Notes: generated from the letters alone by a model not told the origin. A stretch of 64,000 nt of DNA from Laguncularia racemosa (GCA_037954665.1 JBBMOL010000185.1:1-64000); one strand, 5' to 3'; counted from the stretch's first letter, positions 10,875-22,384 are shown. Numbers and translations are program-made.

Positions 10875-11464
10875 CATTGAAATTTGGCATTGGACTGAAC
10901 AAAATTTTGTCCCTTGCTTGGTTGCCACACATGAAGGAAGTACTGGACTAATAACCAAATTACGTACTGGACAAAATAAAAATTTTTAAGTATGCGTTTA
11001 ATTCGGTACTAAAAAGCGGTCCCTTGGACAAAATGAAATTTTTTTTGAAATCCGAATTTCCCCTTCATACTTTCCTTAATCCCTGCTGCACAGACGCCCT
11101 TTTTTCCCTCGCCCCTTTCTTTCGCCCCCGGCGTTTTTTTCCTCCACCCCTTCATTGTGCCCACCGGGGAACGGCCGAATTTTCCCCCATCGCCATTGTG
11201 AGCCCGAAGTCGCCATCGGTATGTTGGTTCCATTTCTTCTCACATTGTTGCTTCCTTTTGAATGTTCCTCGCAGCTTGTTCGTTGTTTCCGTAAACAAGT
11301 CCCAGTCCGCATGCTTTTCAAGATTTGTCGCTCGCTATCCTTGGGGGTGGGGGGAAGCTTAACATTTTTTTTGGGGTTTCGAATGCATGCCTATAATGGA
11401 GAAGATTTGGTTAGGGTTCGATTGTAGTTGTTTTAGGGGGTTTATTGGTTAAGGTTCGAATGCA

Positions 11465-11725
11465 TGTAGTACACGGTTAAAGCACGGGGGTTTTTTTAAC
11501 TTGGAAAACCCACAGAAGACAAAAGGTTGAAGTACATGGTTGAAGGGGGGGAGGGTGTGTTAAGGTTGAAAAAATCCGAAAAGCACACAGGGTTTAAAGG
11601 CAGGGGCGTGTTTAATTTTGGGAAAAAATCCAGAAATACACACAGTTGGTACCGGTTAAAGCACCCGTGTGTTAAGCTTGGAAAAATCCACAGAAAGCAC
11701 ACAGGGTTGAAGGACGGCCGGTAAA
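11465..11725 (+). repeat. Degenerate tandem repeat in Harbinger leader
   Basis: About four divergent units of roughly 60-75 bp follow one another. Each has the core GTGTGTTAAGCTTGGAAAA, then ATCCACAGAAAGCACACAGG, then GGTTGAAG or GGTTAAAGCAC. They lie upstream of the transposase and downstream of a GC-rich leader at 11,080-11,240. Confidence 0.6.
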
Positions 11726-12249
11726 GCAGACACGACCGTGGAAGAACACGTTGAGTTACGTAAAGGCAGGCCCCTGATATTTCGTGGTCGAGACATGTGT
11801 TTGAAAAAAGTCAGGAGAATTAGCCATCAACTATTTTCCTAGAAGTTTACCCATTCAAACCCAAAGTGAAGTGGTGGAACGAAGCGCAAATGAATTTATG
11901 GAGGGGGGGGGGGGGGTGGGTTTTTTTGGAAGCAAGGGCCCCCAACTTAATGTGTAGACAACCGATTCCTTTATTGGTTTTTGTGGGAGAGTTCTTGGGA
12001 AGAAAAAACGGCCCCTTCAAAGTTTCTTTTGCCTACTCCCTAGTTTTATTTAGATTATGTAGCATATCATTTTGACCATATGTTTCGTATTATGAAATAA
12101 TCTTGGGAATCTCCAACGTTACACTATGGGTCTTACCATTGATATGTATATAGATCATGGTCATGTGGTTTCTGATAGTCTTCTTGGATGGAGAGTCTAT
12201 ATCAATATTATACAATGGCGTCGCTAGTTTCTATTATATAAACTTTGTT

Positions 12250-13560
12250 TTGAATAGGAGAGTAGAGAAGGAGTGTATTGAACGAGCGAGAATAGGTAGA
12301 TATGAAACGCGTCGAGAAGGTGATTGATTCATCATTAATAATGGGAGTGAGACAAATTGTTTATGGGAGTTATGGATGTGTAGGTATGTTTTGCACATCT
12401 TTGTGACTCATTAGGTATGAGGGGGATTGCATTGTTAATGGAGAGCAACGGTTGAAGCACAAGTTGCGTTTTTTCTTAACATCCTTGCACAATATTCATA
12501 AAAATTAGGAGTAGTCAGTCAGATTTCGTAGATCAGGTGAGACTGTTAGTAGAAATTGCCATTCTCATGTGTTAGCAGTTGTGTTAAGGTCTACAAGATA
12601 TTTTACTTGCAAACCCAATCCAGTACAAGAAGATTGCATTGATAGATCGGTGAAAATGATTTAAGGTAATACAAAAAATCTTGTAGGTATCGTCAGATTA
12701 ATCAAACGATGGTCATGATACTTAATATTACAATTACAATTTTTTTTTGTTCCTTTGGAACATTTTAGTGGGTGCCTTGGAGCATTAGATGGCACTACCT
12801 TGCAGTTATACAACAGTTGCCAGATTGACCTAGATATCAAACACGGAAAGGGCATCTTGCAACGAATTTCATGGGTGTATGTGAATCATGACATGGAAAT
12901 TTATCTACATATTGGCTGGCTGGAAGGGTCTGCATTAGATTTCTAGAGTTTACGTGGATGTAGTCATTCGATCTAATGGTTTGAGAGTTGCACCTGGCAA
13001 AAGATTTTATAAAAGGAAAATTGTTTTCATTTTATCTCATCCAGTTAGTCTTCTTTTGCATGTAAATTTATGTGGTTAGATTTCTTGTAGGTTTATATTA
13101 ATCTAGTGGATGTGGATTTCCAATGCAATAGGATCCCTTTCCCCTTTTAGAGGGAGGCGCCCACTCGTATCAATTCAGAGGGGCTACAAGTCAACGTAGC
13201 CTCAACATCGTGAGGAAATTATTTAACTAAGACATGTAAGGGCAGAAATGTTGTTGGAGAGATTTTTAGAATTTGAAGAAAAGATTGGGTATTCTAAGGA
13301 GTCCATCATTTCTATCCATCCAATAATACGATGTCGAAAGATTTCTATCTATTGTCTATTACACAACTTCATTCGAATGTGACTGCCACTGGACCCATTG
13401 GAGCATGCAGCAATTGAGGGGATGAAGTTCAATTGGAGAAAATGGAATTGATGCAATTGAAACAGTAGAACCTACTGAGCATGGACTGAGATGAGGAATA
13501 CCTTAGCACAAGACATGTACGTTGAATGGAGGGCCGTTCTTAGGAACTAGAATGTGGACT
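12250..13560 (+). pseudogene. PIF/Harbinger transposase (DDE_Tnp_4), decayed
   Basis: The N-terminal part reads RFRRSGETVSRN near 12,525 and LRSTRYFTCKPNPVQEDC near 12,590. This corresponds to the helix-turn-helix region preceding the nuclease of plant Harbinger transposases. After an intron-like gap, 12,755-12,946 encodes the DDE core with the first Asp in GCLGALDGTTLQ and the second in GWLEGSALDF. Then come SNGLRVAPGKRFY (about 12,980), the third-acid region LLERFLEFEEKIGYSKES (about 13,250), RCRKISIYCLLHNFIRM (about 13,330) and a C-terminal LAQDMYVEWRA (about 13,510). Stops and frame changes between blocks make it inactive. The usual partner ORF (Myb/SANT-like) was not recognised. Confidence 0.8.
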
Positions 13561-13994
13561 AATTGTGGTACTTTTTTTTTCATTATGTATCTTGGATTAG
13601 TGTCAGTTATGATTTTTCGTTAATTTTAATTATTGAAATCATTTGGTTGTCGAATTTCAATTTTATGTTATAATGTAATTGAATATCTCTCCCACTATGT
13701 GTATGCATGAATTAAATTTATTGTTTTGGTTTTGACTTACATATGGATTCTGTTTACTGTCTGGTAGTAGAGCTAAAAAAACTGACGCTCTTGGAGCCAA
13801 GTTGAGGGAAGTTACGTTATTGAGGTGTGGAAAAGTTAGTCGTTGAAGGATACAAGGAGAAAATGACAGTTTTAAGAATGGGGCTCATGAATGAAGCTTT
13901 ATAAAAGGATGAAAAGCCACATTCAAGAAATCAATCTCCAATGTCAGCAAATGGTTAAACAAAATGAAGAGGTGGTCAATGAAATGGCAAAGGT
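13561..13994 (+). other. Harbinger internal sequence, possible second ORF remnant
   Basis: This lies between the transposase and the copia B insertion. The stretch 13,860-13,990 can be read as a glutamine/glutamate-rich helix (HIQEINLQCQQMVKQNEEVV). That would fit the tail of the Myb-like partner protein of PIF elements, but the match is weak and I do not assign it. Confidence 0.3.
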
Positions 13995-14217
13995 TGTTGG
14001 AACATGATATATTGTTGACTATAGTAATAATTTGTGCTAGATAGGAGAATTTTATTATAGAATTAAATATTGGATTACAGCATTAAATATTAGATAGGAG
14101 GATTTTATTGTTCTATCCTAATATAGATTCTTGTAAGTGTATAATATATACTAGTCTATGTAAACGATCATGAAGGAAGAGGATAAAAAATAATCTCTTT
14201 CCTCCTTAAATTCTTCA
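13995..14217 (+). repeat. 5' LTR of copia B (223 bp)
   Basis: Starts TGTTGGAACATG and ends AAATTCTTCA, immediately before a perfect tRNA(Met) primer-binding site. Confidence 0.85.
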
Positions 14218-14230
14218 TGGTATCAGAGCC
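14218..14230 (+). other. Primer-binding site of copia B (tRNA-Met)
   Basis: TGGTATCAGAGCC directly follows the LTR end. Confidence 0.9.
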
Positions 14231-14753
14231 TAAAAACACTTTTTAGGTCAAAAATTTTTTTTTTTTCTGGCGCGGTTTATTTTTTGAATAAAACCCTAGA
14301 AACGCCGTCAAAGTTTTTTCTTCGAAGGTAGTTGACACCGCCAATCCCAAGAGGAGTGCCACTATTTCCGACGACCTTTCTTCTCCGACCAACGGAACCG
14401 CGTGTGTGACTCACGCGCGCACCTGAAGCTTCGGCCGGCCGTCGGCGGTGGGCAACTTGTTCCGGCCACCGTTTTTCGTGGCTTTCACTGTCTTGCTCGC
14501 CCTTCTTTTTTCGAAGCCCTCAAACTGTTTTTCCAGGTGATTTTGTTTCCTGTTTGGGTTGTGTCAAGGTGTTTTTTTTTGTTTAGGTTGCGCTCATCAC
14601 TTCCTTGTGTTTATTCTTACGGGTTTGACAGTTTGTTACGGGTATGGTTTGAAAGTTGATGAAACTATTTTGTTTGTCTCCTTTGAGGCTATTTAAGTCT
14701 GTTGTTTTTTTAAAATTTTGGGGGGGGGGGCCTTCGGTTAACTGTTTACATAT

Positions 14754-17300
14754 ATGGAAACTGATAAGAGGAATTGCCGAAAAAAAAATATTTTAGTACT
14801 GATAATCCTTCACTGCAAATCAGCCTATCAAGCTTGATAGGAACCATTACCTTACTTGGTCACGGTCTTGTTTATGTTTATCAAAGTAGGGGAGTGCAGG
14901 TTTATATTACGGTGTAAAGTTCAAACTAGTAGCAATTGATCCCATTTATTCCATCAGTGGGATTTGAAAATTCCTTGGTAATGGCCTGGCTTATCAATTC
15001 CATGCAGCCCCATATTTCAAAACATACTTACAGCTTGACACAGTAGCAGATATGGAATGTTGTAACCCTCATCTATTACTGGTGGGAAATGATGCTCAAA
15101 TTTATGAGATTCGGAACAAAGTCCATGAGGATGAAGCAAAGGAAGAAATGAAATTCCCAGTATTTTCTGTGTTGAATGGTTTGTGGCAAGAACTTGACTA
15201 TTATCATGATTTTCAGGCAGATTGTACCGGAGATGCAATAACGTTCCAGAAATACCTTGCAAAAAGAAAGGATATATGATTTTTTGATGGTTAAACGTGA
15301 AAATTTGTCAGATCAGAAGTTCCGTTTCTCGGTAAGACACCTTTCCTTCTCTGAGGAGGCATTATTCCTATGTTTAACAGGAAGAAAGCAGGCGCAATGC
15401 CATGCTCTATATCCTGCAGGTTGAAAAGTCTTGTTTGGTAGTGTAGTGATCATTGAGCAGCTGAAGGCACATAGGTCTCTTAAAAAGATCATTACGGTGT
15501 GATTATTGTGGGAAACCACGGACATACTGAAAAGAGATTGCTGGAAGCTACATGGACGTCCAATAAAGAGGTCGTGGAGGTAAACGGGTTTAACTCTACT
15601 CGGGCAATTTGTCTGAAGCTATGGGGTCACTCCTGAGATGACTTACTCTGGTTTTTTCTCTCCTGATGAGATTCAGCATCTCAGCGTCTTTTGTTTCATC
15701 AAGGAATTTTTCCAGTGCCAATTTTGTTGCAGTTAGGTAAAGGCTTTGTATGCTCCCTGATCTAATGTGGGATTAATTGAGTTCTGGTGCGAATAGACAC
15801 ATGATGGGTCCTCCTCAAAAAATCTTGTTGAATACTCACCGTGTTTAAAAGAGCTAATGTCCGATAGCGATGGTTCTTTCACCCGTTTCTGGACAGTGTT
15901 CTGTTTTTTTGTACTCCTCATATCGAACTATCTTTGTGCTTAATGTCCCTCAATTTTGTCAATCCTTTTTTGTAAGTGCACTTACAAAAAAATCTCATCT
16001 GTAAAATTGAGTTTTTCCCTAATAATTGTGTCTTTCGATATTCAAACAGGGAAAGGATTGGCATTGGTGATTGTATGATGGCTTATATCTGTTGGATGGG
16101 GGTCAGGTTTAGTCTCGCGGGATTTTTTGGGGAGAAATAAGGATGTTTATTAGGAAATATTGTAGTGGCTAGGCATTTGGGCCATCCCTCTTTTTTAGCG
16201 TTACGCAAATTATTTCTAGTTTGTTTTCAAAAACTAAGTATGATTCTTTATTTTGTGATGCTTGCGAATATGCAAAACACTTCTTGAAAACACTTATCCT
16301 TTGAGTAATAATAAAAGCAAGTCTCCTTTTTATGCTATTCACTCTGATGTTTGGGGCCCTACTTGGACTACTTCTTTGTCTGGTAGTCGTGGTTTGTCTC
16401 TTTTATTGAGTGTTGCACTAGGATGATTTGGGTATATATACTTAAGGCTAATTGATGTATTTTCCTGTTTTCGCTTTTCATAAGATGGTTTGTACTCAAT
16501 TGATGCAAAATAAAAGATTCTTAGGACTGATAATGGCACTGAATACATCATAGCAGATTTGGTTCTATTTGGAGTCGCATGGGATAAATTCATTTGACTA
16601 ATGTCATATACAAGTGCACAGAAGGGGGTAGCTGAAAGGAAGAATGCCATCTTTTTGGATGTTGCTAGGTCATTATGTTTACCATGATCTTCCTATGCTT
16701 ACTAGGGGGAGAAGTCTAATTGCTGCATATCTTATCAAAACCGAATGCCTCTTAGGGCCTCTTGACTATCGGAGTCCTTTAAAAACCTTAAATGGACATA
16801 TTGGTACATTTGTTCCTACAAGGTATTTGGAATGCGTTTGTTATTGTTCATGTTAAGGATGCTAGAAAACTAGATCCACGGCCCATAGTGTGTGTTTATT
16901 GGGTATTCGCTACACAAAAGGTTACAGATGCTATCAATCCTCAATCTCGAAGTATTTTGTATGTATGGATGTTACTTTCAGAGAGACTGAACCTTACTTT
17001 AGTCCAACCCGTCATCTCATTAGGGGGAGAAGAATGCAAAGGAAAGAGATGATTCTTGTTCTGTGACTATTCTGATCTTAACCCAAGAGAAAATGATGGC
17101 AGAGGAGACTATTATCCAGGGGAGAAAAATTGGGAGTTTAGACAACCTGATTGAAGGAGGTACTCGAGGAGAGACAAAGGACAAGACAAAAGAAGCCATT
17201 CTGCACTTATCTTGCTGCAAAGAATCCTCCTCTTCTGGTGAGTTACCTTTTTGATGATTTAGATAAACCTATTTCTCATAGGAAAGGTGTCAGGGCCCCC

Positions 17301-17342
<42 letters not shown>

Positions 17343-18183
17343 ACTAAACATCCCATTCTTATTTTGTTTCTATGATTCCTTGTCTCCTCCTATAGAGCTT
17401 TTCCCCCCCCCCCAGTCCATTTCGTTGTGTCTATTTCCACAGGTTTGGAAGGAAGCGCTCAACGATCCAAAAATGGAGAAAGAATGATGAAGAAATGGAA
17501 AGCCTTGACTAAGAATGAGACTTGGGAGCTGTTGCCTCTCCACATGGAAAGAAAATTGGTAGGCTGTAATGGGGTTCACTTTTAAACCACAGAGCTGATG
17601 GATCAGTTGACAGGTTCAAAGCAAGATTGGTAGCCATAAAGGATTTACTCAAACCTATGGAGTGGACTACCAAAGAGACTTTTCGCGTAAGCTTAAATGA
17701 AACACGATCAAAATCCTGTTATTCATGTGCAAGCCAACCTTGACTTGGGATTTACAGGCAATTTGATGTTAAAAATGCCTTTTTACATGGAGATTTAGAA
17801 TAAGTGTTTTTGGTGATTCCTCCTGGTTGATAATGAAACAACACATGGGAAAGTACGCAGACTGAAAACGGATTGTATGGATAAAGCGATCTCCCTGAGC
17901 ATGGTTCAACAGGTTCGCAAAGCCATGATCTCCTTTGGCTATCAACAGAGTAATGCAGATCATATACTATTTTATTAATCATAATGAGAGTAAGTTAGAT
18001 TCTATAGTTTATGTTATGATGTAGTGATGACAGGAGATGATAAAGAGGAGATGGCTCGATTGAAGAAACTTTTGGCTCCGAATTTGGAAATCAAGGATCT
18101 AGGGAAACTGCAATATTTCCTAGAATTGATGTTGTTGTTCAAAGAAAGCTTATCTTTATTTCTCAGAGGAAAATATATTTGGA
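14754..18183 (+). pseudogene. Copia B gag-pol pseudogene (first part)
   Basis: The probable gag ATG is at 14,754. Recognisable: a gag segment with KLDRNHYL-like sequence (about 14,830), LWQELDYYHDFQADCTGDA (about 15,185) and a zinc knuckle at 15,501-15,560 (CDYCGKP, frameshifted); GAG-pre-integrase LGHPSFL-like near 16,175 and the CDACEYAKH region near 16,255; integrase HSDVWGPT (about 16,340), RTDNGTEYI (about 16,525) and GVAERKNAI (about 16,630); a linker carrying an inserted poly-C tract (17,302-17,342); and reverse transcriptase from about 17,450 to 18,183. The YVDD site near 18,010 has lost one base. Multiple stops are present. RT continues after the solo LTR at 19,213. Confidence 0.8.
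17302..17342 (+). repeat. Poly-C tract inside copia B
   Basis: About 40 consecutive C interrupt a linker coding region where related copia proteins read VRxC-TKHPI. The resulting proline-rich ORFs are artefacts of the tract. Confidence 0.85.
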
Positions 18184-19212
18184 TGATGTGCCTAATTCAA
18201 GCGTAAGCACAATCAAAAGAATCAAGGAAAACACTCAATTCACAAAACACAAAACCGGTTCACTTCGCGGGCAATTTCGTGAACACCTTGTAGATTTTGA
18301 TGGAATTGTTGTTCAAATGATTCAATTGTATCTCTAATGATAATATAACCAAATATCCACAAGAGGAAGATGAAGTTTCACGTAAAATCAGATCAAAAGG
18401 AAGAAATAAAGACAAGCACAAAACGTGATCTCAAATCCTTCAATAATGCCCAATTCACGCCAATCAATAAGATGCATTCAATCTTAATGAAACATCAATC
18501 TTTACAAGATGATTAATCACGAACTACAATCACTAATAAGTCCAAGAAAGATATTCAAATCAACCCTAGATATGACTCACTAGGAAGAAACTGAACAACA
18601 ACAAAGGATGAATCGATATTACTCACGATATCTCCTTGTTGACTCGCCACAATTCCAACTTCTTGGGATGAAAAATTGGATAAGAGATTTCTGGAATTAG
18701 GAAACCTAAGCCTACTCACGAAAATGTGAAGTGTGTGTTCTGCAAAATAAGCCTCTCAAACCCTCTCTTATGCAAGTTTTTATATTGCCTACTCTTAGGT
18801 AAAAAGTGCTCAAAATTACAAGTTTGCACTTTTAAGGTAGGCTAGCCCTAAATGAAAATTTACAAGGAAATACACAGTGTCCTAAAACCAATATATACAA
18901 AATAGTTCATAAAAGAATAAATATAAAAAATGGTCTTCAAGATTGCCGGTCTCTCTATAGGATCCATCGGCCCAGTCATCGCCGGTTAGGTGATCATGGA
19001 TAAACCCACAAGCTGAGTTCTAAGGGAGTTGTCCTTTGCCCCATAGAATTGATAAGTGTGCTTGTTGGAAAACACAATAAAAAATAATGAAAAGAGGTTA
19101 TTATATAAATAATTCCGGGGTCGATTTGCTCAAAACTGGGCCTCAACGCCCACTCAAATCCTCCCATAGTTCTTGCCCTAATGATAGGTTTTGTTGATTT
19201 TTATTCCTCTCA
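18184..19212 (-). mobile_element. Solo LTR S2 (minus strand, 1,029 bp) in copia B
   Basis: On the plus strand it begins TGATGTGCC and ends TTCCTCTCA. It is flanked by TTGGA (18,179-18,183) and CTGGA (19,213-19,217), a 5-bp duplication with one change. Read on the minus strand it ends GGCACATCA, like S1. It has TATAAAAA at 18,777-18,784 and the shared block GGAATTGTGGCGAGT...GTGAGTAATAT (18,616-18,656). The copia reverse-transcriptase frame resumes right after it. It is therefore a second solo LTR of the S1 family, in opposite orientation. Confidence 0.75.
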
Positions 19213-19560
19213 CTGGATCTCTTGGAAGAAAACTGGCATGATGGGGTGTAAAACAACAGAACTCTCATTGAAAACAACCAACAAGACTGCAGGTGGAGTT
19301 GGTGATTAGTTGATTTAGGGGATACCAGAGATAGTAGGAAGAGACTGATATGATCTCTCTCGCACCACTAGTCGGACATTGCAATGTAGTCAGTCTAGTG
19401 TGTCAGTTTATGATGATCCACGAGGATATCACACATGCAAGCAGTATTCGCATCTTGTGATATCTGAAGTTTGCTCTGGAAAAGGACTATGTTCGCCAAG
19501 CATGGTCACCTTTCAGATAGAATTGCTTTACAGATGCAACTCCTAGCATTTGTTTGGGAG
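19213..19560 (+). pseudogene. Copia B reverse transcriptase C-terminus and RNase H start
   Basis: After the solo LTR the frame reads LLEETGMMGCKTTEL, then the region equivalent to GRYQRLVGRLIYLSHTRPDI (19,320-19,375, garbled) and a GKGL-like motif near 19,480, then KHGHL near 19,500. RNase H stops soon after, so the 3' part of the element is deleted. Confidence 0.7.
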
Positions 19561-20255
19561 TTATTTGGTAGATGTAAGGAATGTTTATAGTATTTGATGT
19601 AATTGAGACTTCTTTATTGGCTTTTGTATTATCGAACCTGTATACCCTGGGTTTATTACTTTGTATGGTTAAACCGGTTTTCATATTTTGTAGAAGTTGT
19701 AACATCATGTATCACCTACAACAGGTTGGCAGGTCATAATCATATTAAAATACTTTGACTATTGATAAGTATGATTATTATCTTTATCTAGGTCATTTAT
19801 GCCTTGTCCTTATAAGAAATAAAAAAGTGATTGAATGTTTTAATTTTCAGTCTAATTTGTGGATGGATTTTGTAATTTTCAGGTCCTTCATATAAACTTG
19901 TTTAAAGTGGTTGATAGATATGTGGATGGTTCAGTGTAAAAGTGTTCATGTCTTCAGGGGACATATTCAAAATCATAAAATAATGTATTATTCATTATTA
20001 ATTAAAAGGGCAAAATTGTCAATTTTACTTTGTCCAGTCCAGTACTTGCAATTTTCAAACAATGGACAGTACAAAAGCTTTCTCCAGGGCAAAACTGTCA
20101 AATTTACTATGTTTAGTCCAGTACTTTTGTAATCTAAACATTGGACAGCACAAAATCTGGTCCAGTATTGACAAACCAAACGTGGTACAAAAATATTAGT
20201 TCTGTCCGTACTTCTTTTTTAATACTGTCCAGTACTCTTGTTTAGTCCAGTACCA
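19561..20255 (+). other. Right part of the Harbinger element, non-coding
   Basis: The sequence has several inverted subterminal repeats TAGTCCAGTAC (20,038-20,045, 20,115-20,124, 20,225-20,254), matching the GTACTGGAC motifs at the left end (10,940-10,972). No coding region is recognised. Confidence 0.6.
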
Positions 20256-20271
20256 GTAACCAAACGGTACT
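20256..20271 (-). repeat. Right terminal inverted repeat of Harbinger
   Basis: On the minus strand this reads AGTACCGTTTGGTTAC. It is followed on the plus strand by the TGA target duplication. Confidence 0.75.
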
Positions 20272-21900
20272 TGAGAGATGATGGGATGTGGATATTTGAC
20301 CAAAATAGGGTTATCTGATAGGGGACCATGCATTCTCATTCCATTAAGGAACATACTTGGTAGTTGGGGGTAGACTTGCACTTTCATCTCAGAGCCTCAA
20401 TATATTATGTCCAATGGCCTATTGGTGCAAAATCAGCCCATAATGATATTGCTATCATCGTTGGCTCCTAGCATCAGTGGTTACACACTTCATTCCTGAA
20501 CTTTTATGAGTTTCCTCCACGTCCAAGAGCATGTAGTGTGCGGTTTGTTGCCCATAAGCTATTCACGTTGAAATAGTGGAATGCACCCGTGCTAGCCATA
20601 AACTTTAAAGGCCATCCTTAAATAAATGCCAAATGTTGCTTGACTGAATGGCTTGTTTACATATGTGTAACCTTCGTAATCCCTAGACCCCACAATTCAC
20701 ATGGCTTGCATACATCATCCCAAACAACCTTAGCCTTAGAGAAGGTATTTGGCTTTTTGCTCCATAGGAAGTTCCTACAGTTGATCTATATTTCGTGATT
20801 GCTTTAAGCAGCAAAAAGATGAGGCTCCAGGAAGGTTTGCATGAGGATAAGATGATTTGATTAGCTATAACCCCTGCATAGGGATGAAATTTGAGGTCCA
20901 AGAGTAGACACAAGACATTATTCTTTCTAAAAGAGCATCATATTGGACTTCTTGTGCTTTGTGAGAAAGTAGTGGGACTTCCAAATACACCTTGCGGAAA
21001 TAAGGTCACTTCTTTATTCTTGGAGGCATGAGAAAAGAAGATACTACTTTTACAGCTATGGCGTTTAGTCCGAGAGTAGATTGAAAGTGCTAATAATATA
21101 TCTTGAACCAGTGAACAGATTTTGTATCTCCTTTTGAAAAAATAAGCAAAGGTCATTTGCAAACACAAGTGAGTTAGCCTTTCAATATGGCATCTCCATT
21201 TAAGAGAAAATTGGGGATGTGAAGCTGTCTCCTCAGTAGTGGAGAAGACCTCCATGCCTATTAACAAACAGTAGGAGGATATGAGATTCCCTGTCTAAGG
21301 GCCCTCGAATTACTAAGCAAGAGTATCCCGCTAATTCTCTATCATATTTATAAAAGAATTTTTGGGGTAGAAATAGCATTGTTGCCAATGAGTTGCATAT
21401 GTGGGGGGGGGGGATTTCAATGACTCTGGAGTGTCTCTGATATGAAGTCCGAAATTATAGTTTATAAGTCGTTTTACAATCGCACTTCAAGGTACATCTT
21501 GGTGCTTCCTCTTTGCTTGTGATAGCCACTAACAATTCTTGGGCTATTAATATGTTTCAGTGATTTTCCTCCAAGAAAGAACGGTGCCTGCTCTTTCCTA
21601 TCAACAAAGGTATGACCCTTCTGATACATGCTACAATGACTTTAGATAGGGCCTTGTAAAGGATTATTGCAACATGCAATAGGACGAAATGGACCTAGAG
21701 AGAGGTTAGCCACCTTTGGGACTAGGGAAATGCCTGTGGCATTTACTCCCTTTAAAATAACAGGTGCCTTAATGTAAGGAATTCTAAAGTTGCTGCAATC
21801 ATGTCGTTTCCTACAATCTCCTAAGCTTCCTTAGAGTAACATTGGACCCGATGCTTTCCATTGGTTGCGAGAGGAAGCACCATTTGATCTCATATTTGGC
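20272..21900 (-). pseudogene. LINE 1, reverse transcriptase part
   Basis: Minus-strand reading, from high to low coordinate: KASGP-like start of RT (about 21,855), GISLVPKVANLSLGPFRPIA (about 21,700), an RT catalytic region FANDLCLFF (about 21,150; the usual FADD has Asn), then NFLWSKKPNTFSKAKVVWDD and CKPCELWGLGI (20,690-20,780). The zf-RVT leader continues to 20,275. The protein resumes at 10,858 beyond the Harbinger insertion. The N-terminal endonuclease is absent, so the LINE is 5'-truncated. Stops and frameshifts abound. Confidence 0.8.
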
Positions 21901-22181
21901 ACTTGCTTATATGTGGATTGAGATTTGATTGAAGCTAATCCAATTGGAATCACATTTAATGGGGTTGAAATGACTAATATGGTAATACCATGTTAATATT
22001 AACTTAACCATCTATTCAAACGGTTGAGCTTGTAAATATAATGTAGATTTTATATTTATTAATGACACATTGTAAATAGTCATGGAGGGACATCTAAGAG
22101 ATTTTTCGAATGTAATGTCAAATATAATTCATTATAAACTATGTATACAAAAGGGAACAGCCCACTATACTACAATTAAGA
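21901..22181. other. Unassigned AT-rich stretch
   Basis: Between the truncated LINE 1 and the hairpin I recognise no coding sequence, LTR end or repeat. Confidence 0.4.
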
Positions 22182-22294
22182 CCATAAGAAACCTAAACTT
22201 TCAAGGTAGATTGGAAATCTTGATTGAGTAAAACTAAAGTGTCACTTAATACAATCAAGATTTCAATCTACCTTGAAATTTAGGTTACTTATGG
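22182..22294. repeat. Hairpin-forming inverted repeat (about 44-bp arms, 25-bp loop)
   Basis: The left arm 22,182-22,226 (CCATAAGAAACCTAAACTTT, then CAAGGTAGATTGGAAATCTT) pairs with the right arm 22,252-22,294 with about four mismatches or gaps. It could be a small fold-back element or an siRNA/miRNA-like precursor. No target-site duplication is evident. Confidence 0.75.
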
Positions 22295-22345
22295 AGCTTA
22301 ATATTTTCTAGATTCAATAACCCCAAAATACAACCACCAAACAAT

Positions 22346-22384
22346 CCCCCCCCCCACACCCCCCCCCCCCCACCCCCCCCCAAC

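Larger units (their letters stand above)
13995..19560 (+). mobile_element. Ty1/copia element B, nested in Harbinger
   Basis: 5' LTR, primer-binding site, gag, GAG-pre-integrase, integrase, reverse transcriptase and the start of RNase H are present in copia order. A solo LTR (18,184-19,212) interrupts the reverse transcriptase. RNase H breaks off near 19,540 and no 3' LTR matching the 5' LTR is seen, so the right boundary (19,520-19,740) is uncertain. The bases before the 5' LTR are AAGGT; no clean partner was found on the right. Same family as A and C. Confidence 0.8.
10859..20271 (+). mobile_element. PIF/Harbinger DNA transposon with nested copia
   Basis: The ends read GGTAGCGTTTGGTT (from 10,859) and, inverted, AGTACCGTTTGGTT (ending 20,271), a ~14-bp imperfect terminal inverted repeat. 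The element is flanked on both sides by TGA (10,856-10,858 and 20,272-20,274), a 3-bp target duplication typical of PIF/Harbinger. Both subterminal regions carry repeated GTACTGGAC(T/A)A motifs. It encodes a degenerate Harbinger transposase (12,250-13,560). Without the nested copia (13,995 to about 19,560) it would be roughly 3.9 kb. It inserted in LINE 1, whose coding sequence continues on both sides. Confidence 0.85.

Noticed and set aside
11009..11427. Overlapping ORFs in the GC-rich block
   Set aside because: Frames on both strands are open only because of composition; the block is the untranslated leader of the Harbinger element.
17151..17487. Proline-rich ORFs
   Set aside because: They are translations of the poly-C tract inside copia B and do not represent genes.
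19564..19731. 3' LTR of copia B
   Set aside because: The stretch starts TG and ends CA but shows no similarity to the 5' LTR at 13,995-14,217.
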